Shown: positions 19,001 through 30,703, numbered from the stretch's first letter. The stretch: DNA of 59,989 bases from Acidobacteriota bacterium (GCA_025463215.1 JAOBWF010000211.1:1-59989), one strand, 5' to 3'. The notes: generated by a model from the sequence alone, not told the origin. Numbers and translations are program-made.

Positions 19001-20321
19001 TCAGCGCCCTCCGCGGTTGCTTTGACTGAGGCGCGCGACCGCCCGCTCCGCGGCGCGCGCGACCTGCGGATCACGATCCGCGATCAGCGGCTCGATCGCG
19101 GCCATCGCCGCGGGGTCTCCGGCCAGCCCGAGGGCGTCGACGACGTCGAGGCGTATCTGCGCGTCGGAGTCGAGCAGCTGGTGCGCGAAGGTGGTGGTCC
19201 GGCCCGGCGCCATCTCCACGACATACCGCTTCGCCTGATCGCGCACTCTCGGCCGGCCGAGCGAATCGGACACCTGATCGGTGGCCGCGTTGCCGAGCAG
19301 GACCTGCGCAAAGGCGCCGGCGAGCGTGACCGCGGGATCGCGCTCCTTGTCGATCGCCGCTTGAATCGCGGGCAGCTGGGTCCTGTCGCCGAGCCGCGCC
19401 AGACCCTCGATCGCGATGCCGCGGAGCGCCGCGCTCCTGCTGGCGAGCTGCGCCGTGAAGAGCGGCGCGCTGGTCGGGCGCGCGATGTGCGCCAGCGCAT
19501 CGAGCGCCCTTTCCGCCGCCTCGCCCTTGCCGTAATACGCGAACAGATCGGTGAGCGCCTGCACGCCGCGGTCGTAGCGCATCGCGCCGAGCGCGAGCAT
19601 CGCCGCCGATTTGACCGCGCGATCGTTGTCGTTGAGCGCCGTGATCACCGCATCGCCGACTGTCGATTCGACCTCTTCGTCGCCGGCCCGCCGCGCGAAT
19701 ACGCGGCCGAGGACGCGCACCGCCGCGAAGCGCATCGCCGGATCGGACGAGCCGATGAACGCGGCGACGTCAGGCCCCGCCAGGCGCAGCAGATCCCGCC
19801 GCACGACGCCGCCCGGTTGGACCGCGAGCGCGCCGAACGCGTAGAGCGCCTCGATCGCGACCCGCGGGTTGTCGTCGCGCGCCGCCGTGCGAAGCGCGGT
19901 CAGGACTTCGATCGGCACCGGCCGCGGGCCGAGCGCGCCCGGTCCCGCCGCGAACGCCGGCTCGGCCTGCACCGCGCTGCGGACCTCGACCACCAGCGCG
20001 ACGCGCTTTTTCGGGACGATCGGATCGGCAAGGAATATGTTCAGCTCCGCCGCGATCGCTTCGAGCTGAATCGCGTCCTGCGGATCGGTGAGCGTGGCCG
20101 CCAGCGGGATCGCGGCCTCGGGATACGCCGCCTGCTTCAACAACTGCACCGCGCGCATCCTCGTGCCCGAGTCCGGGCTGGCGAGATCCTGCGCCGCCTG
20201 CTCGAAGGGCACTTGGGCAGGAAGGGCGGAAGCGGCTGGATACGCGGCACGCGAACACACAAAGATCGCAAGCGCGACGACGAGCGTCCCGGCCATCGTG
20301 GGCGTCCAGCCCCTCCCGCGT

Positions 20322-20344
<23 letters not shown>
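19001..20344 (-). CDS. Secreted HEAT-repeat protein
   Basis: 447 residues starting ATG 20344, overlapping uvrA by 23 bp. An N-terminal membrane or signal segment (AGTLVVALAIFVCSRAAYPA) is followed by many HEAT-like helical pairs of the form D..VR..A..ALG (for example DPAMRFAAVRVLGRVF, NDRAVKSAAMLALGAM, DAQIRLDVVDALGLAG). No catalytic motif is seen. Such scaffolds bind proteins or lipids; partner unknown. Co-directional with uvrA and the glycosylase, but the export signal argues against a repair role. Confidence 0.85.
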
Positions 20345-23339
<2,995 letters not shown>

Positions 23340-23447
23340 GCTCGGTGTTACGACCCTGCTGCTGCGAATTTGATGGAGACCTGAACCTCCAATCGTAGCG
23401 CAGGGCCGTAGCGGTCGCAACCAAATCAGGGCGTCCGAGCTCAGCGG

Positions 23448-24071
23448 TCAATCGATCCGGCACGCCTCGTCGAAGTCGAGGCGTGGGTTGCGCGGATACA
23501 ACCCGCCGGGATCGCCGTACCCGAGATTCACGAGAAAGTTCGAGTGGACGCGGCCGCCCGGAAAGAACTCGGCATCCACTTTCGCGCGATCGAACCCGCC
23601 GATCGGGCCCGCATCGAGGCCGAGCGCGCGCGCCGCCAGAATCAGATACGCGCCCTGCATCGAGCTGCCCTGGTACGCCGCCCGCTCGATCTGCTCGGCC
23701 GGCAGCGCCGCAAACCAGCTCCTCACGTCGGCGTGCGGCACCAGCTTGGGCAGCCGTTCGTAGAACTCGAGATCGTGCGCGATGATCGCCGTCACCGGCG
23801 CGCTCATCGTCTTGTCGACGTTCTTCGGCGCCAGCGCCGGCTTCAGGCGCGCCTTCGCGTCGTCACTGCGCACGAAGACGATCCGCATCGGCTGGCTGTT
23901 GGCGGACGTCGGCGCGAGCTTCGCTAAGTCGTACAGCTCGCGCAGCACGACCTCGTCGATCGGCCGGTCCAGCCACGTGTTGTGCGTGCGCGCCTGGAAG
24001 AACAGCTGATTCAGGCCGCCCTGGTCGAGTCGCATTTCGTCGCCGAGCACGGCCGTGGTCCGGTCGCTCAT
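23448..24071 (-). CDS. Nitroreductase-family protein (RutE/HadB-like)
   Basis: 207 residues. FMN-dependent reductase fold. [30 protein letters not shown] and [11 protein letters not shown] match the RutE/YdfN-type subfamily (malonic semialdehyde reductase or general nitroreductase). The rest of a rut pathway is absent, so the substrate is open. ATG 24071 overlaps the doxX stop by 4 bp (ATGA). The context with DoxX and MarR suggests an electrophile or redox-stress response. Confidence 0.88.
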   Translation of the reverse strand: MSDRTTAVLGDEMRLDQGGLNQLFFQARTHNTWLDRPIDEVVLRELYDLAKLAPTSANSQPMRIVFVRSDDAKARLKPALAPKNVDKTMSAPVTAIIAHDLEFYERLPKLVPHADVRSWFAALPAEQIERAAYQGSSMQGAYLILAARALGLDAGPIGGFDRAKVDAEFFPGGRVHSNFLVNLGYGDPGGLYPRNPRLDFDEACRID

Positions 24072-24436
24072 CGGTCGCTCCAGCGCGCCCAGGCGATGGT
24101 GGCGGTCGACGCCAGCAACAGGATCGCGACCAGCGGATTGCCGCCGATGACGAAGAGGTGCGTGACGATCGCGCCCACCATGGTGACCGCGAGGGCGGCG
24201 GCGCCATAGGCGATGGTCGCGGGAATCAGCAGCAGGACAGCGGACGCCACCTCAAGCGCGCCGGTGAAATACCGGAACCACTGGCCGAGGCCGATGACGC
24301 CGAACTGCTCGACCATCGGCGGCGCGCCACTCAGCTTGAGGGTGCCTGCAAACAGAAACATCGCCGCCGTCAGAATCTGCAGGGTCCAGAGTGCTGCACC
24401 CTTCGTCCTCGACTGTTGTGCGACCAGAGTTGTCAT
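24068..24436 (-). CDS. DoxX-family membrane protein
   Basis: 122 residues, four predicted transmembrane helices ([67 protein letters not shown]). Fits the DoxX/YphA family of small quinone-associated membrane proteins. AGGAGA precedes ATG 24436. Coupled by a 4-bp overlap to the nitroreductase. A MarR-like site lies directly upstream. Confidence 0.88.
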   Translation of the reverse strand: MTTLVAQQSRTKGAALWTLQILTAAMFLFAGTLKLSGAPPMVEQFGVIGLGQWFRYFTGALEVASAVLLLIPATIAYGAAALAVTMVGAIVTHLFVIGGNPLVAILLLASTATIAWARWSDR

Positions 24437-24451
24437 CGTTTCTCTCCTGTA

Positions 24452-24469
24452 ATGTCTATAACTGAACTA
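24452..24469 (-). promoter_or_regulatory. Candidate MarR site upstream of doxX
   Basis: Minus strand TAGTTCAGTTATAGACAT, 16 nt before the doxX start. The motif TAGTTCAG[GT]TAT recurs in front of marR itself (24906-24924). Confidence 0.5.
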
Positions 24470-24487
24470 TGTACCAAAAAAAAGGGC

Positions 24488-24904
24488 CTAGCGTCGAAGC
24501 CTGCCGAGCAGCTCGTGGAGCGTCGCCCATTCGGTAGGGGTCAACACCCCGAACAGCTCGCGTTCTGTCTGCATCTGGATCTCACTCCCCTTTGAATAGG
24601 CCGCTTTTCCTGCCTCGGTCAGCACCGCCAGGCGGGATCGGCGATCGTTCGGGTCGCCGGTCCTCTGGACCAGCCCGTCAGCTTCGAGGCGATCGACCAG
24701 TTGGGTCACGTTGGATTTCACACAGGACAGCCGCTCGGCCAGTTGCCCCAGCGGGAGGGACTCCCCCGCCTCCGTCAGCCGATGCAGCGCGGCAAGCTTC
24801 GCCAGCGACAGACCGACATCCGAGAGCCGCTGCTCGACCCGGCTTTCCAGCACGCTTGATGCGTGCAGCACCGCAAACAACCCAGTTCGTTCCACGTCAG
24901 ACAT
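24488..24904 (-). CDS. MarR-family transcriptional regulator
   Basis: 138 residues with the MarR winged helix: recognition region LAERLSCVKSNVTQLVDRLEADGLV and wing DPNDRRSRLAVLTEAG (each shorter than 20 residues in its conserved core). Cys in the recognition helix (LSCVKSN) could act as an oxidation sensor; that is inference. It is 51 bp upstream of doxX-nitroreductase and reads the same way. Sites resembling each other precede both marR and doxX, suggesting autoregulation and control of the operon. Confidence 0.92.
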   Translation of the reverse strand: MSDVERTGLFAVLHASSVLESRVEQRLSDVGLSLAKLAALHRLTEAGESLPLGQLAERLSCVKSNVTQLVDRLEADGLVQRTGDPNDRRSRLAVLTEAGKAAYSKGSEIQMQTERELFGVLTPTEWATLHELLGRLRR

Positions 24905-24905
24905 C

Positions 24906-24924
24906 TAGTTCAGGTATGTAGCAT
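24906..24924 (+). promoter_or_regulatory. Candidate MarR site upstream of marR
   Basis: Plus strand TAGTTCAGGTATGTAGCAT, directly 5' of the marR start codon and about 40 bp before soxC. It matches the doxX site at 24452-24469 in the core TAGTTCAG[GT]TAT and the trailing CAT. Confidence 0.5.
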
Positions 24925-24962
24925 ATCACGAATCGGACAAATCGGTGGGTAGAATAACCGCC

Positions 24963-26192
24963 ATGCAGAACCATCCCTCGCGCTCGCGTCGCTGGTTCCT
25001 GGGACTGGGCGCGGCGTGGAGTGCCACGCTGGTGGCGTGCCGCTCCAACACGGCGGCGCCTGCGGCGGAGCCGCGGGCGCTTGGCGCCGCGGTCAGCCCG
25101 TACGGATCGCGATCGAAATACGAGAAGACCGCGCGCTTCTTCAACCAGAACACCAAGGTGCCGCTCGAGGAAGCCGCGAGCCGCACGCCGCTGCACGACA
25201 CCTACGGCATCATCACCCCTTCGTCGCTCCACTTCGAGCGTCATCATTCCGGCGTGCCCGAGATCGATCCCTCGCTCCACACGCTGACCATTCACGGCCT
25301 GGTCGATCGTCCGCTGGTCTTCAGCGTCGACGAGTTGAAGCGGCTGCCCTCGATTTCGCGCATTCACTTTCTCGAGTGCTCCGGCAACAGCGGCGGCGAG
25401 TGGCGCGGCGGCTCGACCGAGTCCGACGTCCAGCGCATTCACGGTTTGACCAGTTGCAGCGAATGGACCGGCGTGCCGGTGGCGACGCTGCTGAAGGAAT
25501 GCGGCGTCCACGCCGAGGCGACTTGGGTCCTCGCCGAAGGGGCCGACGCGAGCAAGCACGATCGCAGCATCCCGATCAAAAAGATCATGGACGATGCGCT
25601 GGTGGTCTACGGCCAGAACGGCGAGCCGCTGCGCCCCGAACAGGGCTATCCGCTGCGCCTGCTGCTCCCGGGCTGGGAGGGCAACGCCAACGTGAAGTGG
25701 CTGCGCCGCCTCAAGGTGATGAACCAGGCGGCGATGAGCCGCGAGGAGACGTCGAAGTACACCGACCTGATGCCCGATGGCACCGCGCGTCAGTTCACGT
25801 TCGATATGGAGCCCAAGTCGCTGATCACCAAGCCGTCGGGCGGCGACACGCTGGCCGGGGCCGGGCCCTACGAGGTGACCGGCATCGCGTGGACCGGACG
25901 CGGCACGATCGCAAGCGTCGAGATCACCTTCGACGGGGGCGCGACGTGGACGAAGGCGCGGCTCGAGACACCGGTGCTGCCGCGGGCGCATACGCGGTTC
26001 AACTACTCGTGGAAGTGGGACGGCAAGCCGGCGCTGATGGCGTCGCGCTGCACCGACGACACCGGCTACACCCAGCCGCCGCTCGGCGATCTGATCACGG
26101 TGCGCGGCATGAACTCGCAGTATCACAACAACGGCATCCAGGCGTGGCAGATCGCGCCGGACGGAAAGATCACCAATGGCAACCGCGCATAG
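24963..26192 (+). CDS. soxC: Molybdopterin sulfite dehydrogenase, SoxC-like
   Basis: 409 residues from ATG 24963. The N-terminus SRRWFLGLGAAWSATLVAC has a Tat-like RRWFL motif and a possible lipobox ending at Cys26. The molybdopterin domain contains FLECSGNSGGEW, whose Cys139 ligates Mo in sulfite oxidases, and RLLLPGWEGNANVKWLR. A C-terminal Mo-co dimerisation domain follows. Periplasmic oxidation of sulfite or sulfane sulfur, passing electrons to the SoxD-like cytochrome encoded next (17-bp overlap). No soxXYZAB genes are present, so it may be a stand-alone sulfite-detoxifying pair. Confidence 0.93.
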   Translation: MQNHPSRSRRWFLGLGAAWSATLVACRSNTAAPAAEPRALGAAVSPYGSRSKYEKTARFFNQNTKVPLEEAASRTPLHDTYGIITPSSLHFERHHSGVPEIDPSLHTLTIHGLVDRPLVFSVDELKRLPSISRIHFLECSGNSGGEWRGGSTESDVQRIHGLTSCSEWTGVPVATLLKECGVHAEATWVLAEGADASKHDRSIPIKKIMDDALVVYGQNGEPLRPEQGYPLRLLLPGWEGNANVKWLRRLKVMNQAAMSREETSKYTDLMPDGTARQFTFDMEPKSLITKPSGGDTLAGAGPYEVTGIAWTGRGTIASVEITFDGGATWTKARLETPVLPRAHTRFNYSWKWDGKPALMASRCTDDTGYTQPPLGDLITVRGMNSQYHNNGIQAWQIAPDGKITNGNRA

Positions 26193-26835
26193 CCGGTTCG
26201 CGATCGCGGCCGCGATCCTCGGCGGCGTCTGCGTCGCGCAGGCGTTCACGCCGGCATCGGCAGCGCAGGCCGTCCGTCAGCGTTCCGTCATCGCGCAGGG
26301 CACCAGTCAGCATCCCGCTGTCGCGCAGGTCTTCAGACCCGCCGTCTTGGCGCAGTCGCCGACGTTCGGTGTCGGCAAGGCGCCGACGCCCGATCAGTTG
26401 AAGTTGATCGACATCGACGTCACCCCCGACGGCAAGGGGCTCCTCCCCGGCAGCGGCACGGCGGCCAAGGGTAAGGACGTCTACACGCGGCGGTGCGAAA
26501 CGTGTCACGGACCCACGGGCAAGGAAGGGCCGCAGGAAGTGATCGCCGGCGGCCAGGGGTCGCTCGCCACCTCGAAGCCGCAGAAGACGGTCGGCAGCTA
26601 CTGGCCGTACGCGACGACGCTGTGGGACTACATCAACCGGGCGATGCCGTTCGACCACCCGAGCACGCTGACGCCGGACGAGGTCTACTCCGCTGCCGCG
26701 TACGTCCTGTACCTCAATGGTGTGGTCGGCGAGCAGGACGTGCTGAACGAAACGACGCTGCCGAAGGTGCAGATGCCGAACCGCAACGGCTTCGTCGCCG
26801 ACCCGCGTCCCGACACGCCGCTCAAGAAGAAGTAG
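26176..26835 (+). CDS. soxD: Cytochrome c subunit, SoxD-like
   Basis: 219 residues with a signal peptide (FAIAAAILGGVCVAQAF). There is a single heme c site, CETCH at Cys107/Cys110/His111, and a probable axial Met in RAMPFDHPSTL. The segment WPYATTLWDYINRAMPFD and YVLYLNGVVGEQDVL match SoxD-like cytochromes that accept electrons from SoxC. The Ala/Gln-rich stretch at residues 25-60 (RQRSVIAQG.., repeated AVAQ/VLAQ) is a low-complexity linker. Overlaps soxC by 17 bp. Confidence 0.92.
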   Translation: MATAHSRFAIAAAILGGVCVAQAFTPASAAQAVRQRSVIAQGTSQHPAVAQVFRPAVLAQSPTFGVGKAPTPDQLKLIDIDVTPDGKGLLPGSGTAAKGKDVYTRRCETCHGPTGKEGPQEVIAGGQGSLATSKPQKTVGSYWPYATTLWDYINRAMPFDHPSTLTPDEVYSAAAYVLYLNGVVGEQDVLNETTLPKVQMPNRNGFVADPRPDTPLKKK

Positions 26836-26855
26836 CGCAGGCGCGCAGAGGAAGC

Positions 26856-27203
26856 ATGACGCACCACCGCTGGACCGACGTGCCCCGCGAGCAGATCACC
26901 GCCACCGTCGCGCGCCGGTTCATCACCGGGGATTCGGTGACGATCGGCCGCTTCGAGTTGAAACAGGGCGGGGTCGTCCCCTCGCACGCGCACCTCAACG
27001 AGCAGATCAGCATGGTGATGAGCGGCGTGCTGCTGTTCCGGATCGACGGCCGCGAGACGATCGTCAAGGCCGGCGAGGTGATCCAGATTCCCGCCGGCGT
27101 GCCGCACGCCGTCGAGGTGATCGAGGACGCGGTGGCGATCGACGTCTTCAGCCCGGTCCGTCAGGACTGGCTCGACAAGACGGATACGTACTTCGGGCGG
27201 TAG
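26856..27203 (+). CDS. Small cupin-domain protein
   Basis: 115 residues; ATG 26856 is preceded by GAGGA at 4-5 nt. One conserved cupin barrel is present: metal motif 1 around PSHAHLNEQISMVMSG and motif 2 around IPAGVPHAVEVIED give three His and one Glu ligands. It is 20 bp after the SoxD-like gene, so probably in the same operon. The reaction cannot be told; single cupins of this kind are often dioxygenases or metal-binding sensors. Confidence 0.87.
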   Translation: MTHHRWTDVPREQITATVARRFITGDSVTIGRFELKQGGVVPSHAHLNEQISMVMSGVLLFRIDGRETIVKAGEVIQIPAGVPHAVEVIEDAVAIDVFSPVRQDWLDKTDTYFGR

Positions 27204-27266
27204 GGGCTGGGTGCTTGGCGCCCGGTGCTGAGCGCGAGGCGCCAGGTGCTAGGCGCTGGGACTGGG
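27204..27266. repeat. Degenerate heptamer array D (GyGCynG)
   Basis: Nine 7-nt units directly after the cupin stop: GGGCTGG, GTGCTTG, GCGCCCG, GTGCTGA, GCGCGAG, GCGCCAG, GTGCTAG, GCGCTGG, GACTGGG. Same period and same gene-junction position as the other arrays, different sequence. Confidence 0.8.
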
Positions 27267-27282
27267 TTGTTTGGGGGCTCGA

Positions 27283-27711
27283 ATGAAACGCGTGGTTCTG
27301 ATTCTGTTGCTCGCGGCACTGTTCGCACCATTCGAGGCGTGGGCGCAGCCGGCGGCGGCGGCGGACACGCCGGTATTCGTGGCGTATTACTGGCGCGCCC
27401 GGCCGGGCAAGGTGCAGGAGTACAGCGACTACATCAAGAACACGGCCGAGGCGATTGACGAGAGCGCGCGGCACGCGGGCGTGTTCGAGGAGGTGCGCAC
27501 CGTGACGCCGGCGCCGGGCACGGCGACCGACTGGACGCACTTGCGGATCTTCCGGCTCAAGAACGCCGCCGCCGAGCAGGCGCTCGCCGCCGGGCTCGAT
27601 GCGGCGACTCTCCGCGTCGTGCCGGACGAAGCGACGCGGAAGGCGAACAGCGACCGGTCCGCCGGATTGCGCGATCTGGTCCGCCGCGAAGTGTGGACCC
27701 AGCTGCGGTAG
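27283..27711 (+). CDS. Small secreted protein of unknown function
   Basis: 142 residues from ATG 27283. Clear signal peptide (VVLILLLAALFAPFEAWA, then Q). The mature part, about 110 residues with FVAYYWRARPGKVQEYSDYI and a second strand THLRIFRLKNAAAEQAL, resembles the length and pattern of dimeric alpha-beta barrel (EthD/ABM-like) domains, but no catalytic residues are evident and I do not assign it. The last base of its stop begins heptamer array E. Confidence 0.75.
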   Translation: MKRVVLILLLAALFAPFEAWAQPAAAADTPVFVAYYWRARPGKVQEYSDYIKNTAEAIDESARHAGVFEEVRTVTPAPGTATDWTHLRIFRLKNAAAEQALAAGLDAATLRVVPDEATRKANSDRSAGLRDLVRREVWTQLR

Positions 27712-27738
27712 TCGTTGGTCTTTGGTCGTTCGTCGGGT
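27711..27738. repeat. Degenerate heptamer array E (GTCkTTG)
   Basis: GTCGTTG, GTCTTTG, GTCGTTC, GTCGGGT: four 7-nt units between the small secreted gene and tRNA-Thr. Confidence 0.6.
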
Positions 27739-27758
27739 AGAATGTCTGTTCTCGCCTG

Positions 27759-27834
27759 GCCGGCGTAGCTCAGTTGGTAGAGCAGCTGATTCGTAATCAG
27801 CAGGTCACGTGTTCGAGTCACGTCGCCGGCTCCA
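27759..27834 (+). tRNA. tRNA-Thr(CGT)
   Basis: Full cloverleaf: acceptor GCCGGCG (27759-27765) pairs with CGCCGGC (27824-27830). The D arm is GCTCAGTTGGTAGAGC. The anticodon stem GCTGA/TCAGC holds loop TTCGTAA with anticodon CGT at 27792-27794. The T loop is GTTCGAGTC. The discriminator T and CCA are encoded. It reads the ACG threonine codon. Confidence 0.97.
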
Positions 27835-27996
27835 AATTCCTTCGACAAATTGCAATTTCAGCTAATACCGAGTCTAAGGTTTTGACATCCTGGTCATACC
27901 GGGATCACAAGAACGCGGCCGCTATTGAGCGTGAGCGGTATCGAAGCGCTTCCGGAACGCCGTAGCCGGTTTTTCGATTCTGTGTGCTCGTCGGAT
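27835..27996. other. Non-coding stretch after tRNA-Thr
   Basis: 162 bp without a credible ORF, AT-richer than the surroundings. It holds an imperfect inverted repeat ATCCTGG/CCGGGAT (about 27887-27905). No integrase or duplicate of the tRNA 3' end is visible. Confidence 0.4.
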
Positions 27997-28472
27997 CAAT
28001 TGCGACATCTGGCGGCCGTTCACCGGAAGCCCGTCAACGTCGCGCGCACCGACATTCACCATACGCGCCGAGCTCAAATCGAGGATCGGCGCGCGCTACC
28101 GGTGACCGTGACGGATTCCTGCACGCCGGCGGGTTTGAGCTCGAAGTCCAGCGTCAGCTCCTGTCCAAGCGCGAGCGTCATCGCGGTGTATTCGATCGCC
28201 GAGAAGCCGTCCTTGGCGATTTTAATCGTATAGCTCGAAGGCTTGAGCGATCCGATCGTGAAACGACCCTGATCGGTCGTGACCGCGGAGCGCTCGTCGC
28301 CAGTTCGCTCGTTCTTCACCGAGACGTGGGCGCCCGACACGAACGCGCTGCTCTGATCGCGCGCGGTTCCGGCAATGTTCCCCTGATCCGTCTGTGCGAA
28401 CGACACACCGGGCATCGCGGCGACCCGGAGCGCCACCACCACCATCACGAAGTACTTCATCATCCCTGCCAA
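27997..28472 (-). pseudogene. N-terminal remnant of an Oar-like TonB-dependent receptor
   Basis: A signal peptide (MMKYFVMVVVALRVAAMPG) and a carboxypeptidase-regulatory-like domain (GNIAGTARDQSSAFVSGAHV.. up to GQELTLDFELKPAG) lead into ESVTVTGSA, the usual entry to the plug of Oar/SusC-type receptors. The frame then stops after residue 132. In the next frame the expected continuation (LDLSSARMVNVGARDVDG, then LPVNGRQMSQL) is present. A GC-dinucleotide gain in a CGCGCGC run at about 28090 would explain the shift. Homology ends at about 27997, so the barrel (roughly 900 residues) is missing. Confidence 0.85.
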
Positions 28473-28618
28473 GCCCGCGCATGTCCGGACACGGTGCTGA
28501 AACGGCGGCGTCCTGTCTGGACGCGTTCTCGGCCAGGACTGTATGGGGACACCGTATCACCGGTATCTCGGGGATGTTCCGGGTTGTTAACTCCGGACGG
28601 TCCCGGGATGACGTATCG

Positions 28619-29482
28619 TCATCGGCCGACGTCTCGGATGGCCGCCGCCACTCGATCTGGACGATCTTCCTGCACGAAATGAGACGCGTCGTCGAGCGCT
28701 TCCACCTCGTGCCGCTTCAGATAGTGTTGCCATCTGGTCATCTCGCGGATCCCGAACCCGGGTTCGTCTTTCCGGCCCCATAGTATTTTCGCGGGGACGT
28801 CGGAGAGCACTGGCAATTTCGATTCAAGCGCGCGCAGCCACGCCTTAGCCTTGCGGATCTGCCTTGGAAACACCCATGTCGGCAGCCTCGCCGCCGGCGT
28901 TGGGAACGGATCCGTGTACGCGTGTCTCAAGCGTGTGGTGACCTTTTCAGAATGATGGATTCCATGAGGCACGACCACCTTGGCGAAGAAGTTCCATCGC
29001 GTCTGCAGCCAGTAGCCGATGGGCCAGCCACCCATGACGAGAGAAAAGAGCGTCTGAGGGATGGATGCCGGCCATGCCCACGAATTCATCACGACAATGC
29101 CGCGCAGATTTTCTGTGTGCCGAACGGCGTAACTCATCCCGATCGGACCGCCCCAATCCTGAACCACGAGTACAAAGTTCGTCAGGCCCACAGTCGCGAT
29201 GAACTGTTCGACGGCTTGCGCGTGCTCCTGCGGCGTGAATGCATAGCCCGATGGGGCCTTCGACATCCCGAAGCCCGGATAGTCAAGAGCGACCAGCCGA
29301 AAGTCCGAACGCAGCTCCTTGATGACGTTCCGATAGAGATACGACCACGTTGGATTACCGTGTAGGAGAAGGACTGCCGGCCCGTGTCCTTCATCGACAT
29401 AGTGAATGACGCCATCGCCGTACGGCAGCCAATGGTCCTCGAAGGGGTACTCGGACGGATCCACATCGAACGGCCTCGTCAC
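28619..29482 (-). CDS. Haloalkane dehalogenase (HLD-I type alpha/beta hydrolase)
   Basis: 287 residues from GTG 29482. Hydrolyses carbon-halogen bonds by a covalent Asp ester. Oxyanion and halide motif HGNPTWSYLYR, nucleophile Asp109 with halide-binding Trp110 in VVQDWGGPIG, acid Asp239 in WGRKDEP, His268 in DDASHFVQED; the NSWAWP segment matches the cap side of subfamily I. These motifs also occur in some epoxide hydrolases, so dehalogenase activity is probable but not certain. Start overlaps the upstream reductase stop by 4 bp. Probably controlled by the divergent TetR. Confidence 0.87.
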   Translation of the reverse strand: MTRPFDVDPSEYPFEDHWLPYGDGVIHYVDEGHGPAVLLLHGNPTWSYLYRNVIKELRSDFRLVALDYPGFGMSKAPSGYAFTPQEHAQAVEQFIATVGLTNFVLVVQDWGGPIGMSYAVRHTENLRGIVVMNSWAWPASIPQTLFSLVMGGWPIGYWLQTRWNFFAKVVVPHGIHHSEKVTTRLRHAYTDPFPTPAARLPTWVFPRQIRKAKAWLRALESKLPVLSDVPAKILWGRKDEPGFGIREMTRWQHYLKRHEVEALDDASHFVQEDRPDRVAAAIRDVGR

Positions 29483-30009
29483 GCACGCCTCCTCTTCAGC
29501 CCGTAGCGCCGTTGCCCCACGCCGCCTCCGAGATCTGTTGCTTCCAGCAGCTCAAGTTCCTCGTAGTGATCGCGCGGCAGAACCAGGCGAAGCCCCTCGC
29601 TCTCAAGCACGGGGACGATGTTGAATACGAGTTCATCAACCAGGCCCTCCGCCAGGAACGCGTTGATCAGCCTCTCTCCACCCGCGACCAGTGCGATGCC
29701 GTGTCCTCGCCGTTCGAGGTGCGCCAAGGCTTCGGCAGGCGCTGCCGCGCGCGTGGCGCCCCGCAGCTCGGCTCTGCTGGCCGAGACGACGACGATCTCC
29801 GTTTCGGCAAACGCCTGCCCGGCATCGTCAACCTTCCGGTTCGGCTCGGCCTGAAACGCCTCGAAGGTGTGACGCCCAACCACGAAGTTGCCCGCCCGCT
29901 TGGCCCACCGGGCGAAGTCCTCTAACGCCTCCTTCCTCGGCGGGTGCGCGGCGTCGGCCCGCGCATAGTTGCCGTTTACTGTCAGCGTTGCCCAGACGAT
30001 CGTCATCAT
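29479..30009 (-). CDS. RibD C-terminal / dihydrofolate-reductase-like protein
   Basis: 176 residues. ATG 30009 follows AAGG at 7 nt. The NADPH-reductase fold of the RibD-C family is visible: N-terminal strand TIVWATLTVNG, FVVGRHTFEAF, ALVAGGERLINAFLAEGLVDEL and a C-terminal NIVPVLESEG segment. Stand-alone members reduce unknown substrates and are often next to TetR regulators. It is first in a two-gene operon with the dehalogenase. Confidence 0.87.
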   Translation of the reverse strand: MMTIVWATLTVNGNYARADAAHPPRKEALEDFARWAKRAGNFVVGRHTFEAFQAEPNRKVDDAGQAFAETEIVVVSASRAELRGATRAAAPAEALAHLERRGHGIALVAGGERLINAFLAEGLVDELVFNIVPVLESEGLRLVLPRDHYEELELLEATDLGGGVGQRRYGLKRRRA

Positions 30010-30027
30010 GTTCTTACCTTCATTTTA

Positions 30028-30051
30028 TTAGATATAGTGTACTATATCTAA
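30028..30051. promoter_or_regulatory. TetR operator between reductase-dehalogenase operon and tetR
   Basis: Perfect 10-bp arms TTAGATATAG and CTATATCTAA around the 4-nt centre TGTA, ending 1 bp before the tetR ATG. The region is strikingly AT-rich and contains -10-like hexamers (TATAGT, TATATC) on both strands, so repressor binding would cover both promoters. The tetR message would be nearly leaderless. Confidence 0.88.
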
Positions 30052-30052
30052 T

Positions 30053-30703
30053 ATGTCAACCCGCACAAGAACCTATCGATCCGATTCGCGACGGGCAAAG
30101 GCCGCGCTGAACAGGAAACGGATTCTGACTGCGGCCCAAAAGGCTTTTTCCAGGCGTGGATTCGACGAGGTGACCATCGGCGGGGTGGCTGCACTCGCTG
30201 GCGTCTCAGCCGCGCTGGTCTATGCGCTCTTCAAATCGAAAGAGGGACTCCTGCGGGCGCTGATCGACACGAGGGTCTTCGGACCCGACTACGTGTCTCT
30301 TGTCGAGAAGCTCACGGCACAGACCGATCCGGTCGACGTTCTGAACACGGCCGCACGCATCACGCGTTCGATTTACGAATCGGAACGGCGCGAGACGGGA
30401 TCCATCCTTCGAATGGGCATCGTGTCTGCAGGAGTGCGAAGGCTCGAGCACAACCTCGAGCATCAACGGTACGAGCGCCAAGAGCTTGTCGTGCGCCGCC
30501 TCTTCGACATGGCGGCCATTCGGCCTGGGCTCAGTGTGACCGAGGCACGCGACATCCTCTGGAGCCTGACAACCGGAGAGCTCTATCGGCTGCTGGTAAT
30601 CGAGCGGAAGTGGACGGACGATGATTATGAAGCATGGCTCGGGGGAGTGCTGGCAGCCGCACTCTTGAATAGCGGCGGGCGCGGGCCCGGCCGTGACAGA
30701 TGA
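30053..30703 (+). CDS. TetR-family transcriptional regulator
   Basis: 216 residues, ATG 30053. N-terminal HTH: NRKRILTAAQKAFSRRGF, VTIGGVAALAGVSAALVYAL and FKSKEGLLRALID give the three-helix TetR DNA-binding domain. The C-terminal ligand domain is family-typical in length and without a recognised ligand motif. Divergent from the reductase-dehalogenase operon over a 24-bp operator, so it is probably a local repressor induced by the enzyme's substrate or a related compound. Confidence 0.93.
   Translation: MSTRTRTYRSDSRRAKAALNRKRILTAAQKAFSRRGFDEVTIGGVAALAGVSAALVYALFKSKEGLLRALIDTRVFGPDYVSLVEKLTAQTDPVDVLNTAARITRSIYESERRETGSILRMGIVSAGVRRLEHNLEHQRYERQELVVRRLFDMAAIRPGLSVTEARDILWSLTTGELYRLLVIERKWTDDDYEAWLGGVLAAALLNSGGRGPGRDR

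Noticed and set aside
27759-28000. Integrative-element attachment site at tRNA-Thr
   Set aside because: No integrase and no duplicated tRNA end in the window; kept only as a hypothesis.
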